From Niallia taxi (GTDB lineage: Bacteria > Bacillota > Bacilli > Bacillales > Cytobacillaceae), in NCBI RefSeq assembly GCF_032818155.1, contig NZ_CP102589.1:3706001-3770000 (forward strand): a stretch of 64,000 bases of DNA, written 5' to 3'. Every line of letters starts with the position of its first letter. Positions within the stretch are counted from its first letter, which is position 1. This document shows, piece after piece, positions 45,413 through 54,507 of this stretch. The position numbers and the translations under genes were made by a program. The notes below the pieces were generated by a model. That model ran no database searches, was not told where the DNA came from, and saw only the letters and a list, made by a program, of their open reading frames with translations.

Positions 45413-47815
45413 TTATCCTTTAATCACTTCAAACATATCTCGCTTCTTTTGGTCGCTCAGTACAGAAGACCATGCTTCTTCGTATGTTGCTCTTGCTTTA
45501 TCAAAGCTAGCTACAAGCTTACTAACATTTTCTTCATTCAATAGTGTTTCTTTAACAACCGCCGCGCCTGTGCGTTCGACCCAAGGAGCTGTTCTTTCCC
45601 CATAAGTTGCATTTTCTCGGTAATATTGCACATATGCTTTTGCCATTGTTATGACTTCTTCTTCCGTTGTTACAGTTATTAAGCTGTCACATTCACGAAC
45701 TTCCGTACCGCCATTTCCGCCAAAATACAGTTGATAGCCATTTTCTACACAAACAACGCCAAAGTCCTTTGTTAACACTTCTGCACAGTTCCGCGGACAG
45801 CCTGTAACACCCATTTTCATTTTATGCGGCGTATCCACCATCTCAATTGCTTGCTCTAATTTAATGCCAAGTCCAAGAGAATCCTGTGTACCAAATCGGC
45901 AAAATGCTGAACCGACACATGATTTTACGTTGCGCAGTGATTTAGAATAGGCATAACCAGACCGCATTCCTAAATCCTCCCAAACATGCGGCACATCCTC
46001 TTTCTTAACACCATATAAGCCAATCCGGCTGGCACCAGTGATTTTTACTAATGGAACATTGTACTTCTTCGCTGCTTCTCCCAATTTAATTAAATCTTCT
46101 GCAGTTGTTGTTCCACCATACATACGAGGAACAACCGAAAATGTCCCGTCATTTTGGATATTCCCTTCCATCTTCTCATTAACAAATCTTGATGCTTTGT
46201 CATCTTCATACTCTTCAGGGAACAGCATGCGCATATAATAGTTCAAGGCCGGACGACATTTTGAACAGCCTTCAGCACTTGCAAAATCAAGGACGATACG
46301 AACTTCCTTCGGTGATTTCATTTGCTTTTCTTTTATTTGTGCGACAACCTCGTCACGAGTAAGTGATGTACAGCTGCACATGCCTGTTTTTTGCAGTGAA
46401 GCATCAAAGCTGTCACCAAGTGTGTGTGCAAGGATGCTTTCGACCATTGGTTTACATTTACCGCAAGACCCGCCGGCTTTTGTACAGCCCTTCACTTCTT
46501 CAAAGGTTGTAAGTCCTTGTTCGAGGATAGAGTGGACAATGGTTCCTTTTGTTACACCATTACAGCCGCATACCGTATCCTCTGCACTCATGCTTGCAAC
46601 TAAATCCTCTTCCCCGTCCTGACCAGCCTTGCTCAAAACAGAAGAACTTGTATACTCACTTATATCAGCTTGTTTTTTCAGCATATTGAACAAACGATTA
46701 CCGTCAGAAGCATCTCCGTAAAGGACAACCCCAACAATTTTGTTATCTGTCACCAGGATTTTTTTGTATAATTTCGAAAATTGATCATGTACTATTATTG
46801 CTTGAGTATTTTCATCTTCATGAATTTTCCCGCCTGAGAACAAATCACAGCCTGCTACCTTTAGCTGAGTTGAAAGCACACTTCCTTGATAGCCCTTTCC
46901 CTGACCTCCTGTAATGTGCTCAGCAAGGGCAATTCCCTGCTCATAAAGCGGAGCAACCAAACCGTAAGCAATGCCATTATGCTCTGCACATTCTCCGACT
47001 GCGTAAATAGATGGTTCTGATGTAACCATATGATCGTTCACCACTATGCCCCGATTCACTTCTAAGCCAGCAACTCTCGCAATCGCAACATTTGGACGAA
47101 TCCCCACAGCCATCACAACAAGATCACACTCTACAGATGTACCGTCTGTGAACTTTAAGCCTTGAACACGTTTCTCCCCATAAATCTCAGCAGTCTGCTT
47201 TTCCATTAAAAATTTCATGCCTTGTGCTTCTAAATCCTTCTTAAGAAGCTCTGCTGCTGCAGCATCGAGCTGCATCTCCATTAATGATGGCAATAAATGA
47301 ACAACATGCACTTCCATGCCACGGTCAATTAACCCTCTTGCAGCTTCAAGTCCTAACAACCCGCCGCCGATGACAACAGCCTTTTTATAGTTTTGAGCTG
47401 CTTCCATCATCATCTCTGTATCCCCAATTGTTCGAAAACCAATAACACCGTCTAAATCACTTCCAGGTACGGGCAGAATAAAGGCACTAGAACCCGTTGC
47501 AATAATCAGCTCATCATATGCAATGATTTGCTGTTTATCTGTGATTACTTCCTTCTTGTCCTTATTAATGCGAACAACCTTTTCCCCAGTTAATAGATTA
47601 ATATGATTGTCCTTATACCATTCATAATCGTTTATATTAATATCATTTATAGTCATTTTCCCCTGTAAAACATTTGATAACATAATGCGATTATAGTTTG
47701 GGTATGGTTCATCCCCAATAATCGTTATTTCAAAAGTATCCGCATTTCGTTTCAATATTTCTTCAATTGTTCGAACTCCTGCCATCCCGTTTCCAATTAG
47801 AACTAATTTCTTCAT
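45413..47815 (-). CDS. nirB: Assimilatory nitrite reductase [NAD(P)H] large subunit NirB
   Basis: The 800-residue protein has an FAD/NAD(P)-binding module (GNGMAGVRTIEEI; GGGLLGLEAARGL), a BFD-like [2Fe-2S] site (CGCNGVTKG; CTKAGGSCGKC), a ferredoxin-like half domain and a siroheme/[4Fe-4S] domain with CVGSAFCRFGTQ and GCPRNCAEV. It reduces nitrite to ammonium in the cytoplasm. It is the first gene of nirB-nirD-nasF-sirB-FNT. Confidence 0.95.
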   Translation of the reverse strand: MKKLVLIGNGMAGVRTIEEILKRNADTFEITIIGDEPYPNYNRIMLSNVLQGKMTINDININDYEWYKDNHINLLTGEKVVRINKDKKEVITDKQQIIAYDELIIATGSSAFILPVPGSDLDGVIGFRTIGDTEMMMEAAQNYKKAVVIGGGLLGLEAARGLIDRGMEVHVVHLLPSLMEMQLDAAAAELLKKDLEAQGMKFLMEKQTAEIYGEKRVQGLKFTDGTSVECDLVVMAVGIRPNVAIARVAGLEVNRGIVVNDHMVTSEPSIYAVGECAEHNGIAYGLVAPLYEQGIALAEHITGGQGKGYQGSVLSTQLKVAGCDLFSGGKIHEDENTQAIIVHDQFSKLYKKILVTDNKIVGVVLYGDASDGNRLFNMLKKQADISEYTSSSVLSKAGQDGEEDLVASMSAEDTVCGCNGVTKGTIVHSILEQGLTTFEEVKGCTKAGGSCGKCKPMVESILAHTLGDSFDASLQKTGMCSCTSLTRDEVVAQIKEKQMKSPKEVRIVLDFASAEGCSKCRPALNYYMRMLFPEEYEDDKASRFVNEKMEGNIQNDGTFSVVPRMYGGTTTAEDLIKLGEAAKKYNVPLVKITGASRIGLYGVKKEDVPHVWEDLGMRSGYAYSKSLRNVKSCVGSAFCRFGTQDSLGLGIKLEQAIEMVDTPHKMKMGVTGCPRNCAEVLTKDFGVVCVENGYQLYFGGNGGTEVRECDSLITVTTEEEVITMAKAYVQYYRENATYGERTAPWVERTGAAVVKETLLNEENVSKLVASFDKARATYEEAWSSVLSDQKKRDMFEVIKG

Positions 47816-47828
47816 TGTCTTCCCCCTC

Positions 47829-47871
47829 CAAGGTTGGGCTAGAAAAGTATATTCATGTGAATTGTTTCACA
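47829..47871 (-). promoter_or_regulatory. Fnr/Rex-type palindrome at the nirB promoter
   Basis: TGTGAATTGTTTCACA (47856-47871) matches the TGTGA-N6-TCACA pattern shared by Fnr and Rex. A TATACT -10 element follows four bases downstream (47851-47846). The site would centre near -24, overlapping the -35 region, which favours a repressor such as Rex over a classic Fnr activator. Confidence 0.5.
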
Positions 47872-47889
47872 TGGCCTATCAATATGATT

Positions 47890-47933
47890 CTTATGGCAAT
47901 AACTTTATCTGTACGTATGCTTATAGCCATAAG
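47890..47933. repeat. Long-spaced inverted repeat in the nirB-SDR gap
   Basis: CTTATGGC (47890-47897) and GCCATAAG (47926-47933) form a perfect 8-bp inverted repeat with a 28-bp spacer. Direct partial copies (ATAAG with flanks) make it look like an extra binding site. The rest of the gap 47934-48234 is AT-rich apart from the cre site. Confidence 0.35.
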
Positions 47934-48197
47934 TTTAGTAAAAGAAGTGGTAAAAATACCTCTTTTATACATTCATTATATCTGCTTTACCGAGCAAACA
48001 AGTCTTGGAAATTCGACGATTTTATGACAACTAATATCTTGCTCTGATGTAGACTAAATAGCCAAACCCAATCTCTCTAAAAAAAGCTGTACATCTGTTG
48101 ATATCAAGCGTTTTATTAGAAATTCACCATCAAAGTGACTTATAATAATAACGAAGGCTAAAATTCACAAAATTGCCATAAATTAAATTACACCTAA

Positions 48198-48212
48198 TTG
48201 AAAGCGTTAACA
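48198..48212 (+). promoter_or_regulatory. Perfect cre site (CcpA)
   Basis: TTGAAAGCGTTAACA matches the CcpA consensus WTGNAARCGNWWWCA at every position. It lies about 23 bp before the SDR start, inside the expected leader, where it should block transcription when glucose is present. Confidence 0.75.
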
Positions 48213-48234
48213 AATTAATAGGGAGGTTTTAAAA

Positions 48235-49005
48235 TTGAAGAGATTAGAAAACAAAGTAGCCATTATTACAGGAGGAGCAGGAGGTATTGGAAAAGAATCT
48301 GCAAAACGCTTTTTAGAAGAAGGCGCAAAGGTTGTTTTAGTAGATTTATTTCAAGACTCACTTGATCAGACAAAAGCCGAATTAGACAAATTAGGCGAGG
48401 TTATCACCATTCAAGCTGACGTATCTCAAGAAGAAGATGTAAAAAATTATGTGGACAAAACCGTCGAGAAGTTCGGAAAAATCGATGTTTTCTTCAACAA
48501 TGCAGGAATTGAAGGAAAAGTCGCTCCAATAATAGACCAAAAAGTAGAAGATCTAGACAAGGTACTTGCCGTCAATGTACGCGGCGTATTCCTAGGACTA
48601 AAACACGTACTAGCTGTTATGAAAGAACAAGGATATGGCAGTGTCATTAATACCTCTTCTGTTGCCGGACTTAGCGGCAGCCCGAATGTAACACCATATA
48701 TCGCATCAAAACACGCAGTCGTCGGCCTAACAAAAGCAACCGCAGTCGAAGTTGCGCCATACAAAATACGCGTCAACTCCATTCACCCATCACCAGTCAA
48801 CACAAGAATGATGCGTTCCTTAGAAGAAGGCTTCGCACCAGGACAAGCTGAAGCAGCCAAAGCAGACATGGAAAAATCAATCCCACTAGGAAGATACGGA
48901 GAATCAGAAGACATTTCTAATCTGGTTCTATTCCTTGCATCTGATGAAAGTTCATTTATTACAGGAGTACAGTACCGTGTTGACGGCGGTATGGGTGCTT
49001 TGTGA
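48235..49005 (+). CDS. SDR family oxidoreductase
   Basis: The 256-residue protein is a classic SDR: GGAGGIG cofactor motif, NNAG, catalytic Ser in NTSSVAG, YIASK, and C-terminal GVQYRVDGGM. It resembles glucose-1-dehydrogenase and 3-oxoacyl-ACP reductase-like enzymes; the substrate is unknown. The TTG start has GGGAGG about 9 bases before it. The cre site points to a role in secondary carbon use. Confidence 0.88.
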   Translation: MKRLENKVAIITGGAGGIGKESAKRFLEEGAKVVLVDLFQDSLDQTKAELDKLGEVITIQADVSQEEDVKNYVDKTVEKFGKIDVFFNNAGIEGKVAPIIDQKVEDLDKVLAVNVRGVFLGLKHVLAVMKEQGYGSVINTSSVAGLSGSPNVTPYIASKHAVVGLTKATAVEVAPYKIRVNSIHPSPVNTRMMRSLEEGFAPGQAEAAKADMEKSIPLGRYGESEDISNLVLFLASDESSFITGVQYRVDGGMGAL

Positions 49006-49012
49006 TTTAATT

Positions 49013-49051
49013 AAAAAAGTCAGTTCTTCTTTTGGAAGGACTGACTTTTTT
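49013..49051 (+). terminator. Intrinsic terminator of the SDR gene
   Basis: AAAAAAGTCAGT pairs with ACTGACTTTTTT around a shorter CTTC/GGAAG stem, followed by a T run. Confidence 0.85.
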
Positions 49052-49128
49052 ATCTTATCATTTCCCTATAGTAAGTTGGCACTTTCATATGAAAGCAAGA
49101 GATTCTTAGTCGTTTCATGATAAATAGA

Positions 49129-49374
49129 TTACGAATTACGAGCTCTACTTCCATACCTTCTCCCACAATAAAAACCAAACGAAAAAATAGAAATTACTAT
49201 AATAATAACAATTCCATAGTCTTTAATTATCTTGAGCAGATTAGGTAAAACAGTTTTCATCATAAAAGGCAGTAACGCCCCTTTTGTGTGAAGATAGTAA
49301 CCATATACAATAACCAATATTATTAAAATAATAAGCGACAACCGAACAATTCTAAAGAATACATTGTCACTCAC
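49129..49374 (-). CDS. Small two-TM membrane protein
   Basis: The 81-residue product has two hydrophobic segments (about 10-27 and 53-72) and a basic tail (CGRRYGSRARNS). I do not recognise the family. The GTG start has GGAG close by. It stands alone. It could be chance, but the TM pattern and ribosome site support a real gene. Confidence 0.5.
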   Translation of the reverse strand: MSDNVFFRIVRLSLIILIILVIVYGYYLHTKGALLPFMMKTVLPNLLKIIKDYGIVIIIVISIFSFGFYCGRRYGSRARNS

Positions 49375-49485
49375 CTTGCTCCACTCCCCAACTTCTCATT
49401 TTGGCTTACTTTTTATTATTTATCTTACAATAACAGTTCGATGAAAAATGCTCCTGTCCTTCTAAATCTGATTTAATTAATAAGC

Positions 49486-49515
49486 AAAAACCCGGATTCC
49501 TTATAAAATCCGGGT
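49486..49515 (-). terminator. Intrinsic terminator of rlmD
   Basis: ACCCGGATT pairs with AATCCGGGT (49490-49498 with 49507-49515); the minus strand ends in a T run. It lies eight bases past the stop. Confidence 0.9.
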
Positions 49516-49522
49516 GATAAGA

Positions 49523-50914
49523 TTATTTCAAAACCAACTCCACTACACATTCAACATGTGCTGTGTGCGGGAACATATCCACAGGCTGCATATACTCTAC
49601 CTTATAATCCTTGCTCAAATAATCAATATCCTTCGCTAATGTCGACGGATTGCAGGATACGTAAATGAACTTCTTCGGTTTAACCTTTTTGATGGCATTA
49701 AGCAGCTTTTGGTCGCAGCCAGTTCTTGGCGGGTCGACTACTACTACGTCTGGGCGCCAGCCTTCTTCGACCCATTTTGGGAGCCAGTGCTCTGCTGTTC
49801 CTGTTACGTATGTGGCGTTTTTGATGCCGTGTTTATCAGCATTTTTTTGGGCATCAATGATGGCTGCATCGATTGTGTCCATGCCGCGGACTTCGCTTGC
49901 GCCATCAGCCAGCCATAAGCCGATTGTTCCGACACCGCAGTAGGCGTCAGCGATTTTTTCTTTGCCTGTCAGATTGGCAGCGTTTTTGACTTCGTCGTAC
50001 AGCTTGATTGTTTGAGTCGGGTTAAGCTGGAAGAAGGCGCGGGCTGACAGTTCAAAGTTTAAGTCACCTAATGTTTCTTGAATGACCTCTTCTCCTCTTA
50101 GATGGATAGTCTTTTCACCAAATATGAGGGAAGTCTTGTTGCCGTTAATGTTTTGCACAAGTGACTTCACTTCAGGCAGACGACTTTGAATTTCTGCCAT
50201 GATTTGTTTTTTGCGCGGTACTTCTTTTTGAGTTGTGATTAACACGACCTGTACTTCTCCTGATTGGAAGCCTGCTCTTGTCACGATTGTACGAACGATG
50301 CCTTTTTGTGTGCGTTCATCGTAAATTGGTACATTCAGCTCTTCTAAGATGTTGCGAACCTCTTCTGACACTTTGTTTGTCAGTGGGTGCTGAACCATAC
50401 AGTTTTGGATTGGGACAAGGCGATGGGAGTCGATGCCATACAATCCTGCGATTACTTTGCCGTTTTTCTGCTGGCCGATTTGGAATTGGCTCTTATTGCG
50501 GTAATTCCAAGGGTCCTCCATACCGATTGTGGGACGGATATCTAAGTTTTCTATTTTCAGTTTTGTGTGTCTTTCTAATGACTGGATGACAATATCGCGC
50601 TTTTCTCTAAGCTGCTGGTCATATGCCAAATGCTGAAGCTGGCAGCCGCCGCATTGCTCGTAGATCGGGCATGGTGCTTTGACGCGAAATGGTGATGCCT
50701 TGCGGATTTTCTTTACCTTTGCCTCTGAGAACTTCGGCATAATTTTTGTCGCTTCCACGACTACCTCTTCGCCCGGAAGTGCGCCTTGAACGAAAACGAC
50801 CTGCCGTTTGAAATAGCCGACACCCTCCCCATTGATTCCGAGTCTTTTAATTGTTAACGGGAAGGTTTGTCCTTGCTGTAACTTTGCCGTGCTTACTTGC
50901 TTTTTATCATTCAT
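49523..50914 (-). CDS. rlmD: 23S rRNA (uracil-C5)-methyltransferase, RlmD/RumA family
   Basis: The 463-residue protein has an N-terminal TRAM domain, four Fe-S cysteines ([10 protein letters not shown] and one upstream), the SAM-binding [13 protein letters not shown] and the catalytic [10 protein letters not shown] and [12 protein letters not shown] motifs. It methylates a uracil of 23S rRNA (747 and/or 1939 in Gram-positives). It is monocistronic. Confidence 0.93.
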   Translation of the reverse strand: MNDKKQVSTAKLQQGQTFPLTIKRLGINGEGVGYFKRQVVFVQGALPGEEVVVEATKIMPKFSEAKVKKIRKASPFRVKAPCPIYEQCGGCQLQHLAYDQQLREKRDIVIQSLERHTKLKIENLDIRPTIGMEDPWNYRNKSQFQIGQQKNGKVIAGLYGIDSHRLVPIQNCMVQHPLTNKVSEEVRNILEELNVPIYDERTQKGIVRTIVTRAGFQSGEVQVVLITTQKEVPRKKQIMAEIQSRLPEVKSLVQNINGNKTSLIFGEKTIHLRGEEVIQETLGDLNFELSARAFFQLNPTQTIKLYDEVKNAANLTGKEKIADAYCGVGTIGLWLADGASEVRGMDTIDAAIIDAQKNADKHGIKNATYVTGTAEHWLPKWVEEGWRPDVVVVDPPRTGCDQKLLNAIKKVKPKKFIYVSCNPSTLAKDIDYLSKDYKVEYMQPVDMFPHTAHVECVVELVLK

Positions 50915-51023
50915 TCTATTGCTCCTATAAGTAGGTTTCTATTTTTTTATTCATTATAATCAGTTTAAACTGCAACCTTTATACTAATACTTCTTTATTG
51001 GATAATCCAGCTATCCTGCAAAT

Positions 51024-51058
51024 AAAAATCCCTCAAATCTAAATCTTTGAGGGATTTT
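51024..51058 (-). terminator. Intrinsic terminator of the arabinanase gene
   Basis: AAAATCCCTCAAA pairs with TTTGAGGGATTTT (51025-51037 with 51046-51058), with a minus-strand T run. Confidence 0.9.
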
Positions 51059-51062
51059 CTTC

Positions 51063-53759
51063 TTATTCTATTCTAGCTCTTTTCTTTTTAAAAAGAAACG
51101 CACATGCACCGATAACAATCATGGCAATACCTGCCATCAAATAATTGAAAGAGTTCGTGGCTGTATTAGGCAGTCCATGCCCTTCGCCTTTGACACTATC
51201 TTTATCACTATCATCTGTGACATTGCCCAATTCTTCATTTTCAGCTGTTTCCTTACTGCCATCTTCCCCGCTGTTGTTATCTTCAGGCTTATCTGTACCT
51301 GCTCCATCCTCTGGACTCGTTGTGTCATCTTCCTCAGGTTTATCTGTTTCCTCATCTGGAGTTGGTGTTACTGGCTCAGAAACTACTGGAATTGTGCCAG
51401 TGTTGTAATAATCTTTGATTATATCCTCACTCAATGCAACAGAGTCATATACGAGCACTTCATCCATAAGCCCTTTAAATGGAATATCCCAATAGTTTAC
51501 CCCAAGTGCAAACAAGGCATTTTTGTCTGTGAAGACATTAAAGAAATCGGTGCCGCTGAATGCCTTTTCCCCATTGATATAGACATTAAGCGCCCCATTA
51601 TCAACGGTAAAAGCGATATGCGACCATTCATTAGCTTGTATTTGAGTGCCTGCATCTGCATCATACCAGCCATCATTGTTTGACCAGATCATGCTGTTAT
51701 TGCCGACACCATCATTGCCTTTCGGAACAAAGCTGATCCAGTTTACATCTGATTTTGCGCCAAAAAATGCCGTCGTATAGTTGGTCAGCTGTTCTGGATT
51801 AAGCCAGAAGGATACGCTGTATTTATTACTGGAGATAAGACCTTTCGGTAAAAGAACTCCTGATGCTCCGTCAAAAATTGCCCCCTGGCCCGTTTTCCCT
51901 TCCGTATAGGAAATTGCTCCACCAGTATTAGAAATGAGATTGCCTGTCGGCTGTCCATCTGCCTGTGTGCCAGTGCTGTCTGTTAAATTGCCTTCAAAGG
52001 CATAATGAGCTGCAAGCTTACCTTTTTCCTCTGGCAAAACTGTTATCTCAAAGGTTTTCTCTGCGACAGCTTCACCCTTTGTTATTGTTGCTGTCAATGT
52101 CACCGTTGCCGCTGCTCCATTAGTCGGTCTTGTTACCTTGCCGTCATTTGTAACAACATCGAGATTAGAGGAGCTCCAGCTAATTTGTGCACCGCGTAAG
52201 CCTTCTGTTATAAGCTTTAAGTTGCTGATAACTGCGGTTGTATCGCCCAATTCAAGGCCACTCTTAACTGCCTCGACAATTTCTTCATCTGTTTTGCTTT
52301 CTGCTTTGCTTCCCCAGACAGATACACCTTCACTTGATGTGGCTGTAAATGTCAGCACATTGGTTTTCGATGTTGGGTCCCACTGGCTTACAAACACGCC
52401 ATTATACACCTTGCCGTCGATGTTAAGCTCTGCTTTGTTAGAACCCTTTTCCTTCCACGTTCCAGATACTTCACCGCTGATTGTTCCGTCACTGTTCAAG
52501 CTAATCAGCACGGATTTTTTGATTTCTGCAGAAATATCCTTACCATGGTTAATAAATTTGTAGTCTCCTGTAATGTCTGCAGCCGCTACATCCTGCAAGC
52601 TTTCTCCTGCATACTCATATGGAGAAACAACTGGCCATCCAGCTTCATTCATATACATTTTGTGAACTCGAATTTCATGCTGTTCCCCTCTTTCTGGGAA
52701 ACGAGTATGGAATATCAAGTATTGCTCATTTGTGCTTTCATCATAATAAACCGAATTATGTCCTGGCGATACATAGCCTGTGCCAATGCCTGTCCCGCTT
52801 TCGCCTACCTCTCGTTTAAACAAGTAGCTGCCCATCAGCTTAACACCGTATGGCTCAATCGACTTGTCGTCGAACAACGGCAATGTCGGGTCTGCCTTTA
52901 CATTTGTCATATCATTGCCTGCGGCATCATAATACGGTCCATCTGGAGTTTTCGAGCGGACAACCCTCATGTTATAGCCGCCAGTCGAATCTAACCCGCC
53001 GAATGACAAGTACATATAATAATAATCTGTTTCCTTGCTGTACTGGATATATGCACCTTCAATCCGGCTGTGGTTGCCGCCAAGCAGCTTTTTCCCGTAG
53101 CCTTGATTTGGTAGCTGCTTGCCTGTTTTCGGGTCCATTTCTAGGATGAAAATCCCGCCAGAATAAGATCCGTACACCATCCACAGCTTACCATTTTTAT
53201 CGAAGAATACGTCAGGATCAACGGCATTCGGATGCTTTGTTGCATCATAAATGGAGCCGTCCTCACTCTCTTCATCCCACATGCCTGATTTCAAGATAAT
53301 GCCTTGATCCTTATATGGTCCGTCAACACTGTCTGAAACAGCAACACCAAGTGCTGATCGTGGGGAATCTCCTTTACAGGCATTATAGTACATGTAATAT
53401 TTTCCATCCTCGAGCTGGATAACATCTGCTGCCCACAGTGTATCAGACTCTGCCCAATCAAATGTTTCCTTCAACTCCTCGAGAACATTTTCAAACAGCG
53501 GATTGTCTGCAGACACGCTTGAGGAGATTTGCTCCCATTGCATGAAATCCTTTGTTTTTGCGGCAGCAAGATGCGAACCAAAAACATAGAACTGGCCATC
53601 TGCCTCAATTACAGACGGGTCATGGACAGAAGCCCTTTTAAAGACCGGGTCTGCTGCTGCCTTGACTACTGTTGTATCATTACTCAAAAGATACTGCGGA
53701 ATTACAAGAACAACTGCTAAGAAAAACATCAATAAACGTCGAGATACATTCCTTTTCAT
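51063..53759 (-). CDS. Cell-wall-anchored GH43 arabinanase with LamG-like domain
   Basis: From the ATG at 53759 (AGGGAGG nine bases upstream) the protein has 898 residues: signal peptide 1-36, a GH43 propeller with Asp47 (HDPSVIEADG), Asp181 or 183 (DPDVFF) and Glu234 (RIEGAYIQY), an AbnB-like C domain, an Ig-like domain, a LamG/concanavalin domain, an acidic Pro/Thr linker, LPNTA (863-867), one TM and a basic tail. It should cut arabinan at the cell surface. LPNTA is the class D sortase signal; no sortase gene is in the window. The longer frame to 53909 is rejected. Confidence 0.9.
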   Translation of the reverse strand: MKRNVSRRLLMFFLAVVLVIPQYLLSNDTTVVKAAADPVFKRASVHDPSVIEADGQFYVFGSHLAAAKTKDFMQWEQISSSVSADNPLFENVLEELKETFDWAESDTLWAADVIQLEDGKYYMYYNACKGDSPRSALGVAVSDSVDGPYKDQGIILKSGMWDEESEDGSIYDATKHPNAVDPDVFFDKNGKLWMVYGSYSGGIFILEMDPKTGKQLPNQGYGKKLLGGNHSRIEGAYIQYSKETDYYYMYLSFGGLDSTGGYNMRVVRSKTPDGPYYDAAGNDMTNVKADPTLPLFDDKSIEPYGVKLMGSYLFKREVGESGTGIGTGYVSPGHNSVYYDESTNEQYLIFHTRFPERGEQHEIRVHKMYMNEAGWPVVSPYEYAGESLQDVAAADITGDYKFINHGKDISAEIKKSVLISLNSDGTISGEVSGTWKEKGSNKAELNIDGKVYNGVFVSQWDPTSKTNVLTFTATSSEGVSVWGSKAESKTDEEIVEAVKSGLELGDTTAVISNLKLITEGLRGAQISWSSSNLDVVTNDGKVTRPTNGAAATVTLTATITKGEAVAEKTFEITVLPEEKGKLAAHYAFEGNLTDSTGTQADGQPTGNLISNTGGAISYTEGKTGQGAIFDGASGVLLPKGLISSNKYSVSFWLNPEQLTNYTTAFFGAKSDVNWISFVPKGNDGVGNNSMIWSNNDGWYDADAGTQIQANEWSHIAFTVDNGALNVYINGEKAFSGTDFFNVFTDKNALFALGVNYWDIPFKGLMDEVLVYDSVALSEDIIKDYYNTGTIPVVSEPVTPTPDEETDKPEEDDTTSPEDGAGTDKPEDNNSGEDGSKETAENEELGNVTDDSDKDSVKGEGHGLPNTATNSFNYLMAGIAMIVIGACAFLFKKKRARIE

Positions 53760-53915
53760 TGCGCCATTCCTCCCTGCCGTGTCAGCTTTACGAAAGCAGC
53801 ATATACCTGTTCCTTGTACACAAGGCATAAATAAATCCATGCTCCTGTCCATACAGCCAAAACGGTTCTCTATTTGTTGGCTACGAAAGCACATCCCCTC
53901 TTGTCCCACAAACTA

Positions 53916-53930
53916 TGTAAACACTTTCAT
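53916..53930 (-). promoter_or_regulatory. cre-like site of the arabinanase gene
   Basis: On the minus strand the 15-mer reads ATGAAAGTGTTTACA, one mismatch from the CcpA cre consensus. It lies just downstream of the -10 element. Confidence 0.6.
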
Positions 53931-53940
53931 AACTTTGATT

Positions 53941-54033
53941 ATCGTATTACACATATACGTACATGTCAATACACTTAAATGAATTGTATGTACATATTAA
54001 TAAATATTAATTCATTACATATACGAACGAGTT
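53941..54033 (-). promoter_or_regulatory. Arabinanase promoter with AraR-like operators
   Basis: On the minus strand TTGACA (53969-53964) and TACGAT (53946-53941) are 17 bp apart. ACATATACGTACATGT (53951-53966) covers the spacer; AATTGTATGTACATAT (53982-53997) matches the AraR consensus at 13 of 16 positions and lies 31 bp upstream; a weaker copy is at 54018-54033. Repression by AraR until arabinose is present is inferred. Confidence 0.65.
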
Positions 54034-54133
54034 TTCTGTAAATAGAACTTTCTTTCATATCACCATTAACTTAACTAAATAGACAAAAATGCCCTTAAGG
54101 TGTAAAATTACACAAAAAAAGGAGTGGGCTCAC

Positions 54134-54469
54134 ATGATAAAAAAATCAATATGGATTTTCATTATGCTGTTGGCAATCGGTGGTATTTCCGTTTATACAT
54201 ATGGAGAATGGCATGGATTTACTTGGATGGAAAACAAATCAAAGCAGGAAGTTTTACAATATTTAAAGGATACGGGAGAAAAGGAACAGGAAATGAAAAG
54301 CATAGTGCCTTCATATGACAATAAATCAGGCCATTATTATGTCACCGTTGTATTCAAGGATGAACAAGACTTACGTTATGAGTTCATCTATAGAAACAAA
54401 AAAACTGTCTTTATTGGCAGATATGATGACGGCAACAACACATACGACAAAGGCAAGCATCTTCAATAA
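54134..54469 (+). CDS. DUF3139-like small membrane-anchored protein
   Basis: The 111-residue protein has one N-terminal TM (about 5-22) and an extracellular domain with KQEVLQYLKDTGEKEQEMKSI and YYVTVVFKDEQDLRYEF, resembling DUF3139 proteins of Bacilli. The function is unknown. The ATG at 54134 has GGAG nine bases upstream. It is monocistronic and divergent from the arabinanase. Confidence 0.65.
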   Translation: MIKKSIWIFIMLLAIGGISVYTYGEWHGFTWMENKSKQEVLQYLKDTGEKEQEMKSIVPSYDNKSGHYYVTVVFKDEQDLRYEFIYRNKKTVFIGRYDDGNNTYDKGKHLQ

Positions 54470-54507
54470 AAAGAACAGCTCAAACCCTTGAGCTGTTCTA
54501 CTCTTTA
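54470..54507. terminator. Bidirectional terminator
   Basis: A perfect 12-bp stem (54472-54483 with 54488-54499) has a four-base loop and separates the DUF3139-like gene from the convergent YqhQ-like gene. Confidence 0.85.

Noticed and set aside
53760..53909. 50-residue N-terminal extension of the arabinanase
   Set aside because: The signal peptide and the AGGGAGG ribosome site define the start at 53759; the extension also runs close to the cre site and promoter.
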